Shown piece by piece: positions 24,640 through 32,134 of a stretch of DNA of 36,763 nucleotides. This DNA comes from an uncultured Alistipes sp. (lineage in GTDB: Bacteria > Bacteroidota > Bacteroidia > Bacteroidales > Rikenellaceae). Numbering within the stretch: position 1 is the first letter of the stretch; each line of letters starts with the position of its first letter. The stretch covers positions 1 through 36,763 of the forward strand of contig CAAGLB010000103.1 of the NCBI GenBank assembly GCA_900770635.1, written 5' to 3'. The notes under the pieces were generated by a model, which was not told where the DNA came from, made no database searches, and saw only the letters and a list, made by a program, of their open reading frames with translations. The position numbers were made by a program, and so were the translations under genes.

Positions 24640-25188
24640 TTAATGACAACCACCGCAGTCGCAGCCATCGCCACACTCGTGCTCGCCACAACCACCGCCG
24701 CACTCGCCGCAGCCGCAGCCACCCTGTGATGCGAGATCCTCAGGAGTTACGTCACGCACCTCAACAACTGTTACCTCGAAGTTAAGAGTCTTGCCAGCCA
24801 TTGGGTGGTTGAAGTCCATCATCACTGTGTCAGCCTTAACCTCCTTAACACGGCCCATCATGTGCTGACCGTCAGCAGTAGCCATAGGAATCTGGCTACC
24901 CTCGAACAAGATCTCCTCAGCGATCTTGCCGTCCATCATAAACACAGTCTTAGGAAGCTCAACGATAGCCTCAGGGATAATCTCGCCATAGCCATCTTTA
25001 GCCTCGAGAGTGAACTTTGTTGTCTCGCCTGGCTCAAGGCCCATGATTGCTGCCTCGAACTTAGGGAGGAGCATGCCTGTGCCGCAGATGAACTGCAAAG
25101 GCTGACCTGGCTGTGACTTATCTGCAATCTGACCATCAACAGTGAGTGTGTAGTCAACGCTCACCATCTTGCTGTTTTCTACTTTCAT
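24640..25188 (-). CDS. slyD: SlyD-type FKBP peptidyl-prolyl isomerase with metal-binding tail
   Basis: A folding helper: cis-trans isomerase with a chaperone 'insert-in-flap' domain; 182 aa. The FKBP core begins MKVENSKMVSVDYTLTVDGQIADKS and contains PLQFICGTGMLLPKFEAAIMGLEPGE. The insert domain (about 70-125) includes QHMMGRVKEVKADTVMMDFNHPMAGKTL, a typical SlyD segment. The last 27 residues are almost only Gly, Cys, His, Glu and Asp, with ten Cys and two His, as in SlyD proteins that bind nickel or zinc. The gene is monocistronic with a good promoter at 25236-25267. Confidence 0.92.
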   Translation of the reverse strand: MKVENSKMVSVDYTLTVDGQIADKSQPGQPLQFICGTGMLLPKFEAAIMGLEPGETTKFTLEAKDGYGEIIPEAIVELPKTVFMMDGKIAEEILFEGSQIPMATADGQHMMGRVKEVKADTVMMDFNHPMAGKTLNFEVTVVEVRDVTPEDLASQGGCGCGECGGGCGEHECGDGCDCGGCH

Positions 25189-25235
25189 AATCTATTTTAA
25201 AGTTTAAATTTAACAATCACTTTTTTAAAGCAGTG

Positions 25236-25267
25236 CAAAGATAACTTCTTAGAGGCGAGTTGCCAAA
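25236..25267 (-). promoter_or_regulatory. Promoter of slyD
   Basis: Minus strand: TTTG (25264-25267), 20 nt, TATCTTTG (25236-25243). The predicted start is near 25229 with a leader of about 40 nt. Confidence 0.8.
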
Positions 25268-25301
25268 TTTATAACGATAATTTTCGATAATAATTGTCTA
25301 T

Positions 25302-25435
25302 GAGGGTATAAGTAGCGCTATCGATTGATAGGTAGAATGGGGAAATGTGTTAATATGTGTCGCATATTAACTCATAGAACCCCATCGAAACTCATATAAA
25401 CTTATAGAGTCCACTTCAATTACCCTCCCCCTCAC
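25302..25435. repeat. Nested inverted repeat, relative of 27434-27678
   Basis: A central 9-bp perfect hairpin GTTAATATG (25349-25357) / CATATTAAC (25363-25371) is flanked by ATGGGG (25337-25342) / CCCCAT (25380-25385). Two strings, TGTGTCGCATATTA (25356) and CCCCATCGAAAC (25380), recur exactly and in the same order at 27491 and 27505. Ends are approximate. The gene-free stretch 25189-25610 holds the slyD promoter, this repeat and two structured elements (D1, D2). Confidence 0.65.
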
Positions 25436-25436
25436 T

Positions 25437-25480
25437 AATTTGTTGTCAGAGTGGTGCAAATGCGCCCTTATCACGAGAAA
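25437..25480 (-). repeat. Short relative of the 3'-end structured element (D1)
   Basis: AATTTGTTGTCAGAGTGG opens it and CCCTTATCACGAGAAA closes it, with only 10 nt between. It has the conserved arms but not the central terminator hairpin, and directly precedes copy D2. Confidence 0.6.
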
Positions 25481-25483
25481 TAA

Positions 25484-25611
25484 ATTTCTTGTCAGAAGTC
25501 GTGAGATGTGGTACATCTAAAAAGGGACCACCACGGGATAGTACAAATAGTACAGCCCGTGGTGGTCAACTTTTAACGATGTGCCGCAGATTGCGGCTTA
25601 TCACAAGAAAT
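25484..25611 (-). repeat. 3'-end structured element, copy D2, touching the pckA stop codon
   Basis: Outer arms ATTTCTTGT (25484-25492) / ACAAGAAAT (25603-25611). Inside: hairpin AGATGT/ACATCT (25504-25518), central 12-bp perfect stem GACCACCACGGG (25526-25537) / CCCGTGGTGGTC (25556-25567) with apex GTAC (25541-25544) / GTAC (25550-25553), and hairpin GCCGCA/TGCGGC (25583-25597). On the minus strand the central stem is followed by CCTTTTTAG, a terminator for pckA. The last base is shared with the pckA stop codon. Confidence 0.85.
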
Positions 25612-27215
25612 TAAAGCTGTGGACCAGCTGCTACAAGAGCCTTACCCTCCTCGTTTGTTGTGAACTTAGCGAAGTTCTTAACGAAGCGGCCAGCAAGATC
25701 CTGAGCCTTAGTGTTCCAATCCTCTACGTTAGCGTAAGTGTCACGTGGGTCAAGGATAGCTGGATCAACACCTGGAAGAGCTGTTGGTACCTTGAAGTCG
25801 AACATAGGGATCTGCTTAGTCTCTGCCTTGTCGATAGAGCCATCGAGGATAGCATCGATGATACCACGTGTATCCTTGATAGAGATACGCTTGCCAGTAC
25901 CGTTCCAACCTGTGTTTACGAGGTAAGCAGTAGCGCCAGATGCCTGCATACGCTTTACGAGCTCCTCACCATACTTTGTTGGGTGGAGTGAGAGGAATGC
26001 TGCGCCGAAGCAAGCAGAGAATGTTGGAGTAGGCTCAGTGATACCACGCTCAGTACCTGCAAGCTTAGCAGTAAAGCCTGAGAGGAAGTAGTACTTAGTC
26101 TGCTCAGGAGTAAGGATAGATACTGGAGGCAACACACCGAAAGCATCAGCTGAGAGGAAGATAACCTTCTTTGCAGCAGGAGCCTTAGACACAGGCTTTA
26201 CGATGTTGTTGATGTGGTTGATAGGGTAAGATACACGAGTATTCTCAGTTACTGACTTGTCTGAGAAGTCGATCTTACCATTCTCGTCTACTGTTACGTT
26301 CTCCAAGAGTGCGTCACGACGGATAGCGTTCCAGATGTCTGGCTCGTTCTCCTTAGAGAGGTTGATAACCTTAGCGTAGCAGCCACCCTCGAAGTTGAAG
26401 ATGCCGTCGTCGTCCCAGCCGTGCTCGTCGTCGCCGATAAGCTGGCGCTTAGGATCTGTTGAAAGAGTAGTCTTACCAGTACCTGAAAGGCCGAAGAAGA
26501 TAGCTGTCTCGCCCTTCTCGTTGGTGTTTGCTGAGCAGTGCATTGAAGCGATGCCCTTCAATGGGAGGAGGTAGTTCATGTATGAGAACATACCCTTCTT
26601 CATCTCACCACCATACCATGTGTTGATGATCACCTGCATCTTCTCAGTGAGGTTGAACACAACAGCAGTCTCAGAGTTAAGGCCGAGCTCCTTGTAGTTC
26701 TCCACCTTAGCCTTTGAAGCGTTGAGTACTACGAAGTCAGGCTCGCCATAGTTTGCAAGCTCCTCCTCAGTAGGACGGATGAACATGTTCTTTACGAAGT
26801 GTGCCTGCCATGCCACCTCCATGATGAAACGGATCTTGAGGCGAGTGTTCTCGTTAGCACCGCAGAAAGTATCTACAACGTAGAGCTTCTTTGATGAGAG
26901 CTCCTTCGCAGCGAGCTTCTTAAGCTCTGCCCAGCACTCCTTAGTTACAGGCTTGTTGTCGTTCTTGTACTCGTCAGAAGTCCACCAGATAGTATCCTTA
27001 GTAGTCTCGTCCATTACGAAGAACTTGTCCTTAGGCGAACGACCAGTGTACTCACCAGTCATCACGTTCACAGCGCCCATCTCTGTTACAACGCCCTTGT
27101 CGAAACCAGTAAGGCCCTCCTTAGTCTCCTCCTCGAAGAGAGTCTCATACGAAGGGTTGTAAACAATCTCCTGTACGTCGCTAATGCCGTACTTTGATAG
27201 ATCAATTGTTGCCAT
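25611..27215 (-). CDS. pckA: Phosphoenolpyruvate carboxykinase (ATP)
   Basis: Interconverts oxaloacetate + ATP and PEP + CO2 + ADP. In anaerobic gut Bacteroidales it usually works in the CO2-fixing direction on the way to fumarate and succinate, which links it to the fumarate reductase at the start of the window. 534 aa, usual for the ATP form. The P-loop FFGLSGTGKTTLSTDPKR is near residue 245, followed by the metal-binding GDDEHGWDDDG and the substrate segment YTGRSPKDKF near residue 60. Codon use is strongly biased as in highly expressed genes. The promoter lies about 130 nt upstream, and transcription likely ends in element D2. Confidence 0.97.
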   Translation of the reverse strand: MATIDLSKYGISDVQEIVYNPSYETLFEEETKEGLTGFDKGVVTEMGAVNVMTGEYTGRSPKDKFFVMDETTKDTIWWTSDEYKNDNKPVTKECWAELKKLAAKELSSKKLYVVDTFCGANENTRLKIRFIMEVAWQAHFVKNMFIRPTEEELANYGEPDFVVLNASKAKVENYKELGLNSETAVVFNLTEKMQVIINTWYGGEMKKGMFSYMNYLLPLKGIASMHCSANTNEKGETAIFFGLSGTGKTTLSTDPKRQLIGDDEHGWDDDGIFNFEGGCYAKVINLSKENEPDIWNAIRRDALLENVTVDENGKIDFSDKSVTENTRVSYPINHINNIVKPVSKAPAAKKVIFLSADAFGVLPPVSILTPEQTKYYFLSGFTAKLAGTERGITEPTPTFSACFGAAFLSLHPTKYGEELVKRMQASGATAYLVNTGWNGTGKRISIKDTRGIIDAILDGSIDKAETKQIPMFDFKVPTALPGVDPAILDPRDTYANVEDWNTKAQDLAGRFVKNFAKFTTNEEGKALVAAGPQL

Positions 27216-27345
27216 AATTTTTTTGTTTTTTTATTTTTTAATGCTTCTTATTGCCTAATCATTTTTTGCACCAATCAAACGCACTGCCCCACAATAATAT
27301 TATATTAAAGTGCATGGCACACTCTCATGAAACACAAAATCGTTG

Positions 27346-27377
27346 CAAAGTTATAAAATAATTTTTGGACTGTGAAA
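27346..27377 (-). promoter_or_regulatory. Probable promoter of pckA
   Basis: Minus strand: TTTC (27374-27377, one base off TTTG), 20 nt, TAACTTTG (27346-27353). The predicted start near 27339 leaves a leader of about 125 nt with no clear hairpin. Confidence 0.6.
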
Positions 27378-27433
27378 CATTTAACAGAAATTTTTTAAAT
27401 TTTTTATAAAATTATTCTGAATCATGGGCTTAT

Positions 27434-27678
27434 AGCGGCGTGATTTGGCAGGGGAGGGGAATGGGTTACTATGTGTTACCATGTGTTACTTGTGTCGCAT
27501 ATTACCCCATCGAAACCCATTTAACCCACTATACCCATAATACCCAAAAATTGCCCCAAAACACCCACAAATCCCCCACAATCAAATATACAAACTTGTC
27601 TACAAAATACCTTGATCTTGGTTACTGATGGTGATTTCGGATGCCGTTACCCAGTATTACCAATATCACCACGCCGCT
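27434..27678. repeat. 245-bp inverted-repeat-bounded element with GGGTA/ACCCA tracts
   Basis: It is bounded by 9-bp perfect inverted repeats AGCGGCGTG (27434-27442) and CACGCCGCT (27670-27678). The left half shares exact strings TGTGTCGCATATTA (27491) and CCCCATCGAAAC (27505) with the repeat at 25302-25435. The middle is a run of ACCCA-type units (CCCATTTAACCCACTATACCCATAATACCC, about 27516-27545, broken into three or four units). No plausible gene is encoded. It fills much of the gene-free stretch 27216-27946; the rest holds the pckA leader and promoter and the leader of the next gene. Confidence 0.7.
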
Positions 27679-27763
27679 AACCTATTTTGTGGAAGATGGG
27701 GAGTAAAACGAAAAATGAGCTAAAAATTTTGAGGTTTAGAGTACAACGACAGCCGAAATATGT

Positions 27764-27771
27764 TATATTTG
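27764..27771 (+). promoter_or_regulatory. -7-like box upstream of the surface lipoprotein gene
   Basis: TATATTTG matches the -7 consensus. No TTTG lies 19-21 nt upstream (a TTTA is 25 nt away), so the promoter is incomplete. It would give a leader of about 170 nt. Confidence 0.4.
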
Positions 27772-27792
27772 CGATATAAAATAGTCCTAACT

Positions 27793-27851
27793 AAAGGGCT
27801 GAGAATGAGCTTATTTATGCCTTTCATCCTCGTAACTTGCTGAGGGGGGGG
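27793..27851 (+). promoter_or_regulatory. Structured leader with a G8 tract
   Basis: AAAGG (27793-27797) can pair with CCTTT (27820-27824), and CCTC (27828-27831) with GAGG (27842-27845). A run of eight G (27844-27851) follows directly. About 95 nt separate this from the start codon. Confidence 0.45.
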
Positions 27852-27946
27852 TATTTATGGCCATCCTATGCTATTTTGGTTTGGATACATTGCGAAACAA
27901 AACAAACAAATTATTTCACTTTTATTAATTTTTAACATTTTCAGTT

Positions 27947-30900
27947 ATGAAAAGACTTTTAGCTTTTGCTGTTTTGGTGCTCGGTTTGGCATCATGTCAG
28001 CAGGACTTCGACGCTCCTGTTCAGGTAAGCGGCGAGGTTGACTTCCAGCTTTCTGTCGCTGCACCTGAGATCGCTGGCACACGTGCTGGTGACGAGGCAG
28101 ACAAGCCACAGAATGCATTGAATAGCGCCTATGGTGCTATCGACTACCTTCAGGGTGGCACTGCAAATGACGGCCTCCGCACTGACTGGAGCGACGTTGA
28201 CCTTCGTTACACTTTGGAGGTTTACGATGTTGACGAGGAGGGCAATGTAACTAACCTTACTCCTGTAAAGGATCGTATGGTTATGATCGTTGACGAGTAC
28301 AAGCCTGTTACTTTCGACCTTCGTCTTGTTCCTAACCGCAAGTATCGTTTCGTTGTTTTCGCTGACTTCGTTGGCAATGGCAACGCTATGGAGAAGGCAG
28401 CTGTTGCTGACATTGCTGCACAGACTTTGCTTGATAAGTACTACACTATCGGCGAGACTTTGCAGGATATCAAGGTTATTGATACTGCTGACGCTATCAA
28501 CGACGAGTGTACTGATGCTTACTTCGCAACTAAGGATATTACAATTGAGAACTCAGCTGCTCAGGATATGCAGTTGAAGCGTCCTTTCGGTAAGGTACGT
28601 GTTATCGCTACTGACCTTGCTGAGCTTAACATCAACGTTGATCCTGCTAAGGTAGAGGTTACTTACACAACCACTGTTCCTAACATGTTCAATGCGTTGA
28701 CTGGTGAGATCGCAGCTGCTGAGGAGACTAAGCAGTATTTCGTTGATGAGTATAACAAGATCTCTAAGCTTGACCTTAGCAACCACTACTACACTGAGGA
28801 CTACGATGCTAAGAAGGCTACTAACGCTAACGGCGTTGAGCGTCACACTCACATGACTCTCTTCACTGACTATATCCTTGCAACCGCAGAGCAGACTCCA
28901 TTCCAGTTCACAATGACTGTTTGGGATCAGAATAAGGGCAAGATCAAGGAGACTTTGTTCAACACTGATATCCCAGTTGAGCGCAACAAGCTTACTACAA
29001 TTATCGGTAACGTTCTTACTACTGCTACTGAGATCAACATCACTATCGATGATAACTTCTCTAACGGTGTTTATGATGCTCCATATTACAATGAGCTTTG
29101 GGATGGTAAGACAATCACTGAGCCTGCTTGCGAGAACGACGTTTACACCATCAAGGTTCCATCTGAGTTGGCTTGGTTGGCTCAGGAGGTAAACAAAGGT
29201 CGTGATTTCAAGGGCGCTACATTCAACGTAGTTGCTAACCTTGACCTTAACAACGAGCCTTGGACTCCTATCGGTCACGGTGAGTACTTCCGTGGTACTT
29301 TCAACGGTAACAATCACACTATCGCAAACCTCTTCTACCACAACACAGATACAAATGATTGGTTGGTAGGTTTGTTCGGTCTTGTTGACAATGCAACTAT
29401 CAAGGACATCAATTTTGTTGATGCAAACGTATACGCTGCTGGCGGTTGGGCTGCTGCATTGGTAGGTGCTGTTAGCGGTAACACAACAATCGAGAACATC
29501 AACGTTAGCGGTCTTGTACAGATCGAGGGTAAGATGGATTACGATCAGGCTGGTTATATTGGTGTTATCGTAGGTGGTGACCTTGACGGTTCACACGTTA
29601 CAAACATCAACAACATTACAATCGATGTTGACGAGGATAGCTACGTTAAGGGTAACCAGTTTATCGGTGGTGTTGTAGGTCAGACTAACAATGTTACAAA
29701 CCTCTCAAACATCGAGTCTAATATCGATGTTATCGCTCAGGAAGGTATCGTTGGTGGTATCGTTGCTTCACTTCAGCACAATAGCGTTGTTACAAACTGC
29801 GTATGCTCAGGTGATGTAACTCGCGTAACTGCTGAGGGTAAGACAGAGAACCAGTACAAGCGTATCGGTGCTATCGCAGGTACTTGGGAGAGCACAGTCG
29901 GCAAGGTAGTGTTTACAGACGTTGAGTACACTGGTACTCTTAACGCTGGCAACGACATGACTACCTTCGATTACGCTGGCTATGTAGGTCGTGACCTAAA
30001 CACTAAGGACTCAGCTACAGGTCGTATCTTCATCAACGGTTGCGAGTGGGTTGCTTACAACAAAATATACGCTCCATCTGCCGATGTTCTCAACGATGCA
30101 CTTTCTTACTTTAATGGTGTAGATATCGTTGTAACTGGCGAGATCAACACAAACGGTAACGCTATTGAGACTTTCGGCAAGAATGTCAATATCGACATGA
30201 ACAATCAGAAGTCAACTTCTGGTTCTGCAGCCAACTATGGTTTCAATGCAAAGGAGGCTTCTACTGTAGTTATTGACAACGCAAACATGACATCAAATGG
30301 TGGTGGTATAGGTGTTGTTGGAGGCTCTCACGTTACATTCAACGGAGGAACCATTTATGTAGACTCTCCATCTACTTCTGGTCGTTATGTATTCTACGTT
30401 GCAAGTAACTCTACATGCGTTATCAACGATGGTAACTTCTCATGGGATAAGAATGACAACGCTAAGCGTGCTTACATCTACACTACTGCAGGTTCTAAAG
30501 TTGTGGTCAACGGTGGTGAGTTTGGCAAGGCATCATCACGCGCTGATTACGCTGCAGGCATCATGGGTGAAGGCGAGGTAGTCATCTACGGCGGTATCTT
30601 TGGTTTCGACCCATCTAACTGGGTAGCTGATGGTTATAGCGCTGTTAAGAACGGTAGCAAGTGGTATGTTGTTGAGGGTAACGCTGAGACTAAGGTTGTA
30701 GCAACTGCTGAGGCTTTGAACACAGCTATTGCTGATGCACAGGAGGGTGAGACAATCTACTTGGCAAACGGTACTTACGCTGGCTTGTTCGACCTTGATG
30801 GCAAGAACGTAAACATCGCTGCTGCTGGCAACAACGTAGTAGTTAATGGTCTTATCTGGCTCAACAACACTACAAGCACAATCAGCGGTATCAAGATGAC

Positions 30901-31426
30901 TAACACTGAGGGCGTTCAGCATCCAAACCCATCAGACTCAAAGTACTACAGTGAGATCAACGGAAAGTATCCATTGGTTGGTGCATACCTCAACACAAAC
31001 GTAAGTTTCGAGAACTGTACATTTGACTTGGTAGGCCCTACCACCTATGGCTTCTACGGTTATGCTACAATCAATCCTGTGTTTGTAGGCTGTACTTTCA
31101 ACTGCAACAAGATTCGTCCTATTGCTAACAACGGTACAAACGTAACTGTTGATGGTTGTACATTCATCGATCAGTATCACTACTCAGTTCGTATCTTCGA
31201 GAACGCTGGCGAGCGTATGAACGTTGTGTTCACAAACAACACAATCAAGGGTTCTAACGACAAGGGCGAGTTCGAGGGTATCAACATCTCAAAGAAGGGT
31301 GGTTCAGCTACTGTATTTGCAGACTTTACAATCGAGGGTAACACAAACGTTAAGTATCGTTACCACAAGAACGTAACATTGGATGCAAGCTGCACTGGCG
31401 CTAACCTCTTCGAGCGTGAGGAGTAA
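27947..31426 (+). CDS. Large surface lipoprotein with DUF6562-like N-terminus and beta-helix repeats
   Basis: A predicted surface-exposed lipoprotein, 1159 aa. The signal ends in VLGLASC (Cys17). Residues about 25-370 resemble the DUF6562 domain of Bacteroidota, a fimbrillin-like region (LRYTLEVYDVDEEGNVTNLTPVKDRM, then VTFDLRLVPNRKYRFVVFADF). From about 400 to 650 there are GLUG-like units (GLFGLVDNATIKDINFVDANV, YIGVIVGG, FIGGVVGQ, GIVGGIVAS), a hallmark of repetitive surface proteins. From about 680 to the end the pattern is a right-handed beta-helix as in pectate-lyase-like folds (VTFNGGTIYV, VVNGGEFG, VVIYGGIFG, PVFVGCTFN). There is no outer-membrane anchor other than the lipid. Codon use is strongly biased, suggesting abundant expression. 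The role may be adhesion or a structural fibre; no enzymatic residues are evident. Confidence 0.85.
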   Translation: MKRLLAFAVLVLGLASCQQDFDAPVQVSGEVDFQLSVAAPEIAGTRAGDEADKPQNALNSAYGAIDYLQGGTANDGLRTDWSDVDLRYTLEVYDVDEEGNVTNLTPVKDRMVMIVDEYKPVTFDLRLVPNRKYRFVVFADFVGNGNAMEKAAVADIAAQTLLDKYYTIGETLQDIKVIDTADAINDECTDAYFATKDITIENSAAQDMQLKRPFGKVRVIATDLAELNINVDPAKVEVTYTTTVPNMFNALTGEIAAAEETKQYFVDEYNKISKLDLSNHYYTEDYDAKKATNANGVERHTHMTLFTDYILATAEQTPFQFTMTVWDQNKGKIKETLFNTDIPVERNKLTTIIGNVLTTATEINITIDDNFSNGVYDAPYYNELWDGKTITEPACENDVYTIKVPSELAWLAQEVNKGRDFKGATFNVVANLDLNNEPWTPIGHGEYFRGTFNGNNHTIANLFYHNTDTNDWLVGLFGLVDNATIKDINFVDANVYAAGGWAAALVGAVSGNTTIENINVSGLVQIEGKMDYDQAGYIGVIVGGDLDGSHVTNINNITIDVDEDSYVKGNQFIGGVVGQTNNVTNLSNIESNIDVIAQEGIVGGIVASLQHNSVVTNCVCSGDVTRVTAEGKTENQYKRIGAIAGTWESTVGKVVFTDVEYTGTLNAGNDMTTFDYAGYVGRDLNTKDSATGRIFINGCEWVAYNKIYAPSADVLNDALSYFNGVDIVVTGEINTNGNAIETFGKNVNIDMNNQKSTSGSAANYGFNAKEASTVVIDNANMTSNGGGIGVVGGSHVTFNGGTIYVDSPSTSGRYVFYVASNSTCVINDGNFSWDKNDNAKRAYIYTTAGSKVVVNGGEFGKASSRADYAAGIMGEGEVVIYGGIFGFDPSNWVADGYSAVKNGSKWYVVEGNAETKVVATAEALNTAIADAQEGETIYLANGTYAGLFDLDGKNVNIAAAGNNVVVNGLIWLNNTTSTISGIKMTNTEGVQHPNPSDSKYYSEINGKYPLVGAYLNTNVSFENCTFDLVGPTTYGFYGYATINPVFVGCTFNCNKIRPIANNGTNVTVDGCTFIDQYHYSVRIFENAGERMNVVFTNNTIKGSNDKGEFEGINISKKGGSATVFADFTIEGNTNVKYRYHKNVTLDASCTGANLFEREE

Positions 31427-31445
31427 TCCAAATCCAACTTTAAAC

Positions 31446-31476
31446 AAAAAGCAGCACTCCTCGGGGTGCTGCTTTT
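31446..31476 (+). terminator. Terminator of the surface lipoprotein gene
   Basis: AAAAAGCAGCAC (31446-31457) and GTGCTGCTTTT (31466-31476) form the stem, followed by ATTATA. Confidence 0.9.
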
Positions 31477-31493
31477 ATTATATATATAGGTAT

Positions 31494-31574
31494 GGGGGAT
31501 GTGGGTACAGTGGGTACAGTGGGTATAATGGGTAGTGTGGGTATTATGGGTGATATGGGTAGTGTGGGTAGTAT
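31494..31574. repeat. Array of nine 9-bp GGGTA-type units (left side of the four-helix-bundle gene)
   Basis: Exact 9-bp period: GGGGGATGT, GGGTACAGT twice, GGGTATAAT, GGGTAGTGT, GGGTATTAT, GGGTGATAT, GGGTAGTGT, GGGTAGTAT. The array ends 5 nt before the stop codon of the gene. An inverted, 10-bp-period array stands at its other end. Confidence 0.9.
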
Positions 31575-31579
31575 AGGGA

Positions 31580-32134
31580 TTATCTTCGATAGGATTTGCG
31601 GATGGTGCTAAGCCTCTCACGGAAACCACCCTCACGGCTAAAGCGCTGCACCTCAGACTGAATAAAATTGCGCAAAAGCCTATCCTGCTGATGAAGCAAG
31701 ACAATAGCCATATTGGCGATGACAGAATCGCTACGTGAAGAGGCAATCTCAATAAAATATTGGCTGTCGGTATGCTCAATGCCTATGCGACGCATAGTCA
31801 TATTCTCATTGGAATCAACAGCCCACTCCGAAAAGCCTCGTGTGCGAAGATAATCACGATAGTCCTCGAGCAACTCCTTATGGCTGCCACGAGCAACATT
31901 ATACAGCTTCAAGGCCATCTCATACGATGTTTCTGCATCGGTATATCCCTCGGAAATATTCTGCTTGCCAGAGCGAGCAGCTTGAATCATTTGGTCGTAG
32001 GTACGATCTCTTGGGTCGAGAAAACGAGAACAGAAATAAAAGGTGAGATCATAGATGACAACAGCCTTCTTGTAGCACAACAGCTGTTGATAGTCCCAAT
32101 GGCAATTATCTATAATACACATATTATCCATCAT
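31580..32134 (-). CDS. Four-helix-bundle (S23/IVP-like) protein with 'suffix' domain
   Basis: A small helical protein of about 184 aa in the broad S23/Avd-like four-helix-bundle group, close to the Bacteroidota 'four helix bundle suffix domain' proteins. The core contains FLDPRDRTYDQMIQAARSGKQNISEGY and a long second pair of helices (EMALKLYNVARGSHKELLEDYRDYLR). The C-terminal segment has the suffix pattern SDSVIANMAIVLLHQQDRLLRNFI...FSREGGFRERL. No catalytic residues are known for the family. The frame stays open to 32173, but that extension is translated repeat DNA; start candidates are ATG at 32134, 32131 or 32122. The gene fills the space between two GGGTA arrays of opposite orientation, and its downstream array touches the stop codon. 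Confidence 0.8.
   Translation of the reverse strand: MMDNMCIIDNCHWDYQQLLCYKKAVVIYDLTFYFCSRFLDPRDRTYDQMIQAARSGKQNISEGYTDAETSYEMALKLYNVARGSHKELLEDYRDYLRTRGFSEWAVDSNENMTMRRIGIEHTDSQYFIEIASSRSDSVIANMAIVLLHQQDRLLRNFIQSEVQRFSREGGFRERLSTIRKSYRR

Noticed and set aside
24640..24720. Cys/His-rich tail of SlyD as a separate metallothionein-like gene
   Set aside because: It is continuous with the FKBP domain and is the known metal-binding tail of SlyD proteins.
27793..27851. TPP riboswitch (a CTGAGA box lies in the leader at about 27799-27804)
   Set aside because: The second half of the THI-box consensus (GAACCTGAT...TAATGCCAGCGTAGGGA) is missing and the downstream gene is not a thiamin gene.
28553..29341. 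262-codon minus-strand open frame inside the surface lipoprotein gene
   Set aside because: It is antisense to a strongly codon-biased gene, composed of Val/Leu/Ser-rich low-complexity sequence; a shadow of the real frame.
31494..31574. Possible CRISPR array (regular short repeats)
   Set aside because: The units are 9 bp, contiguous and without spacers, and no cas gene is present; it is a degenerate tandem repeat.
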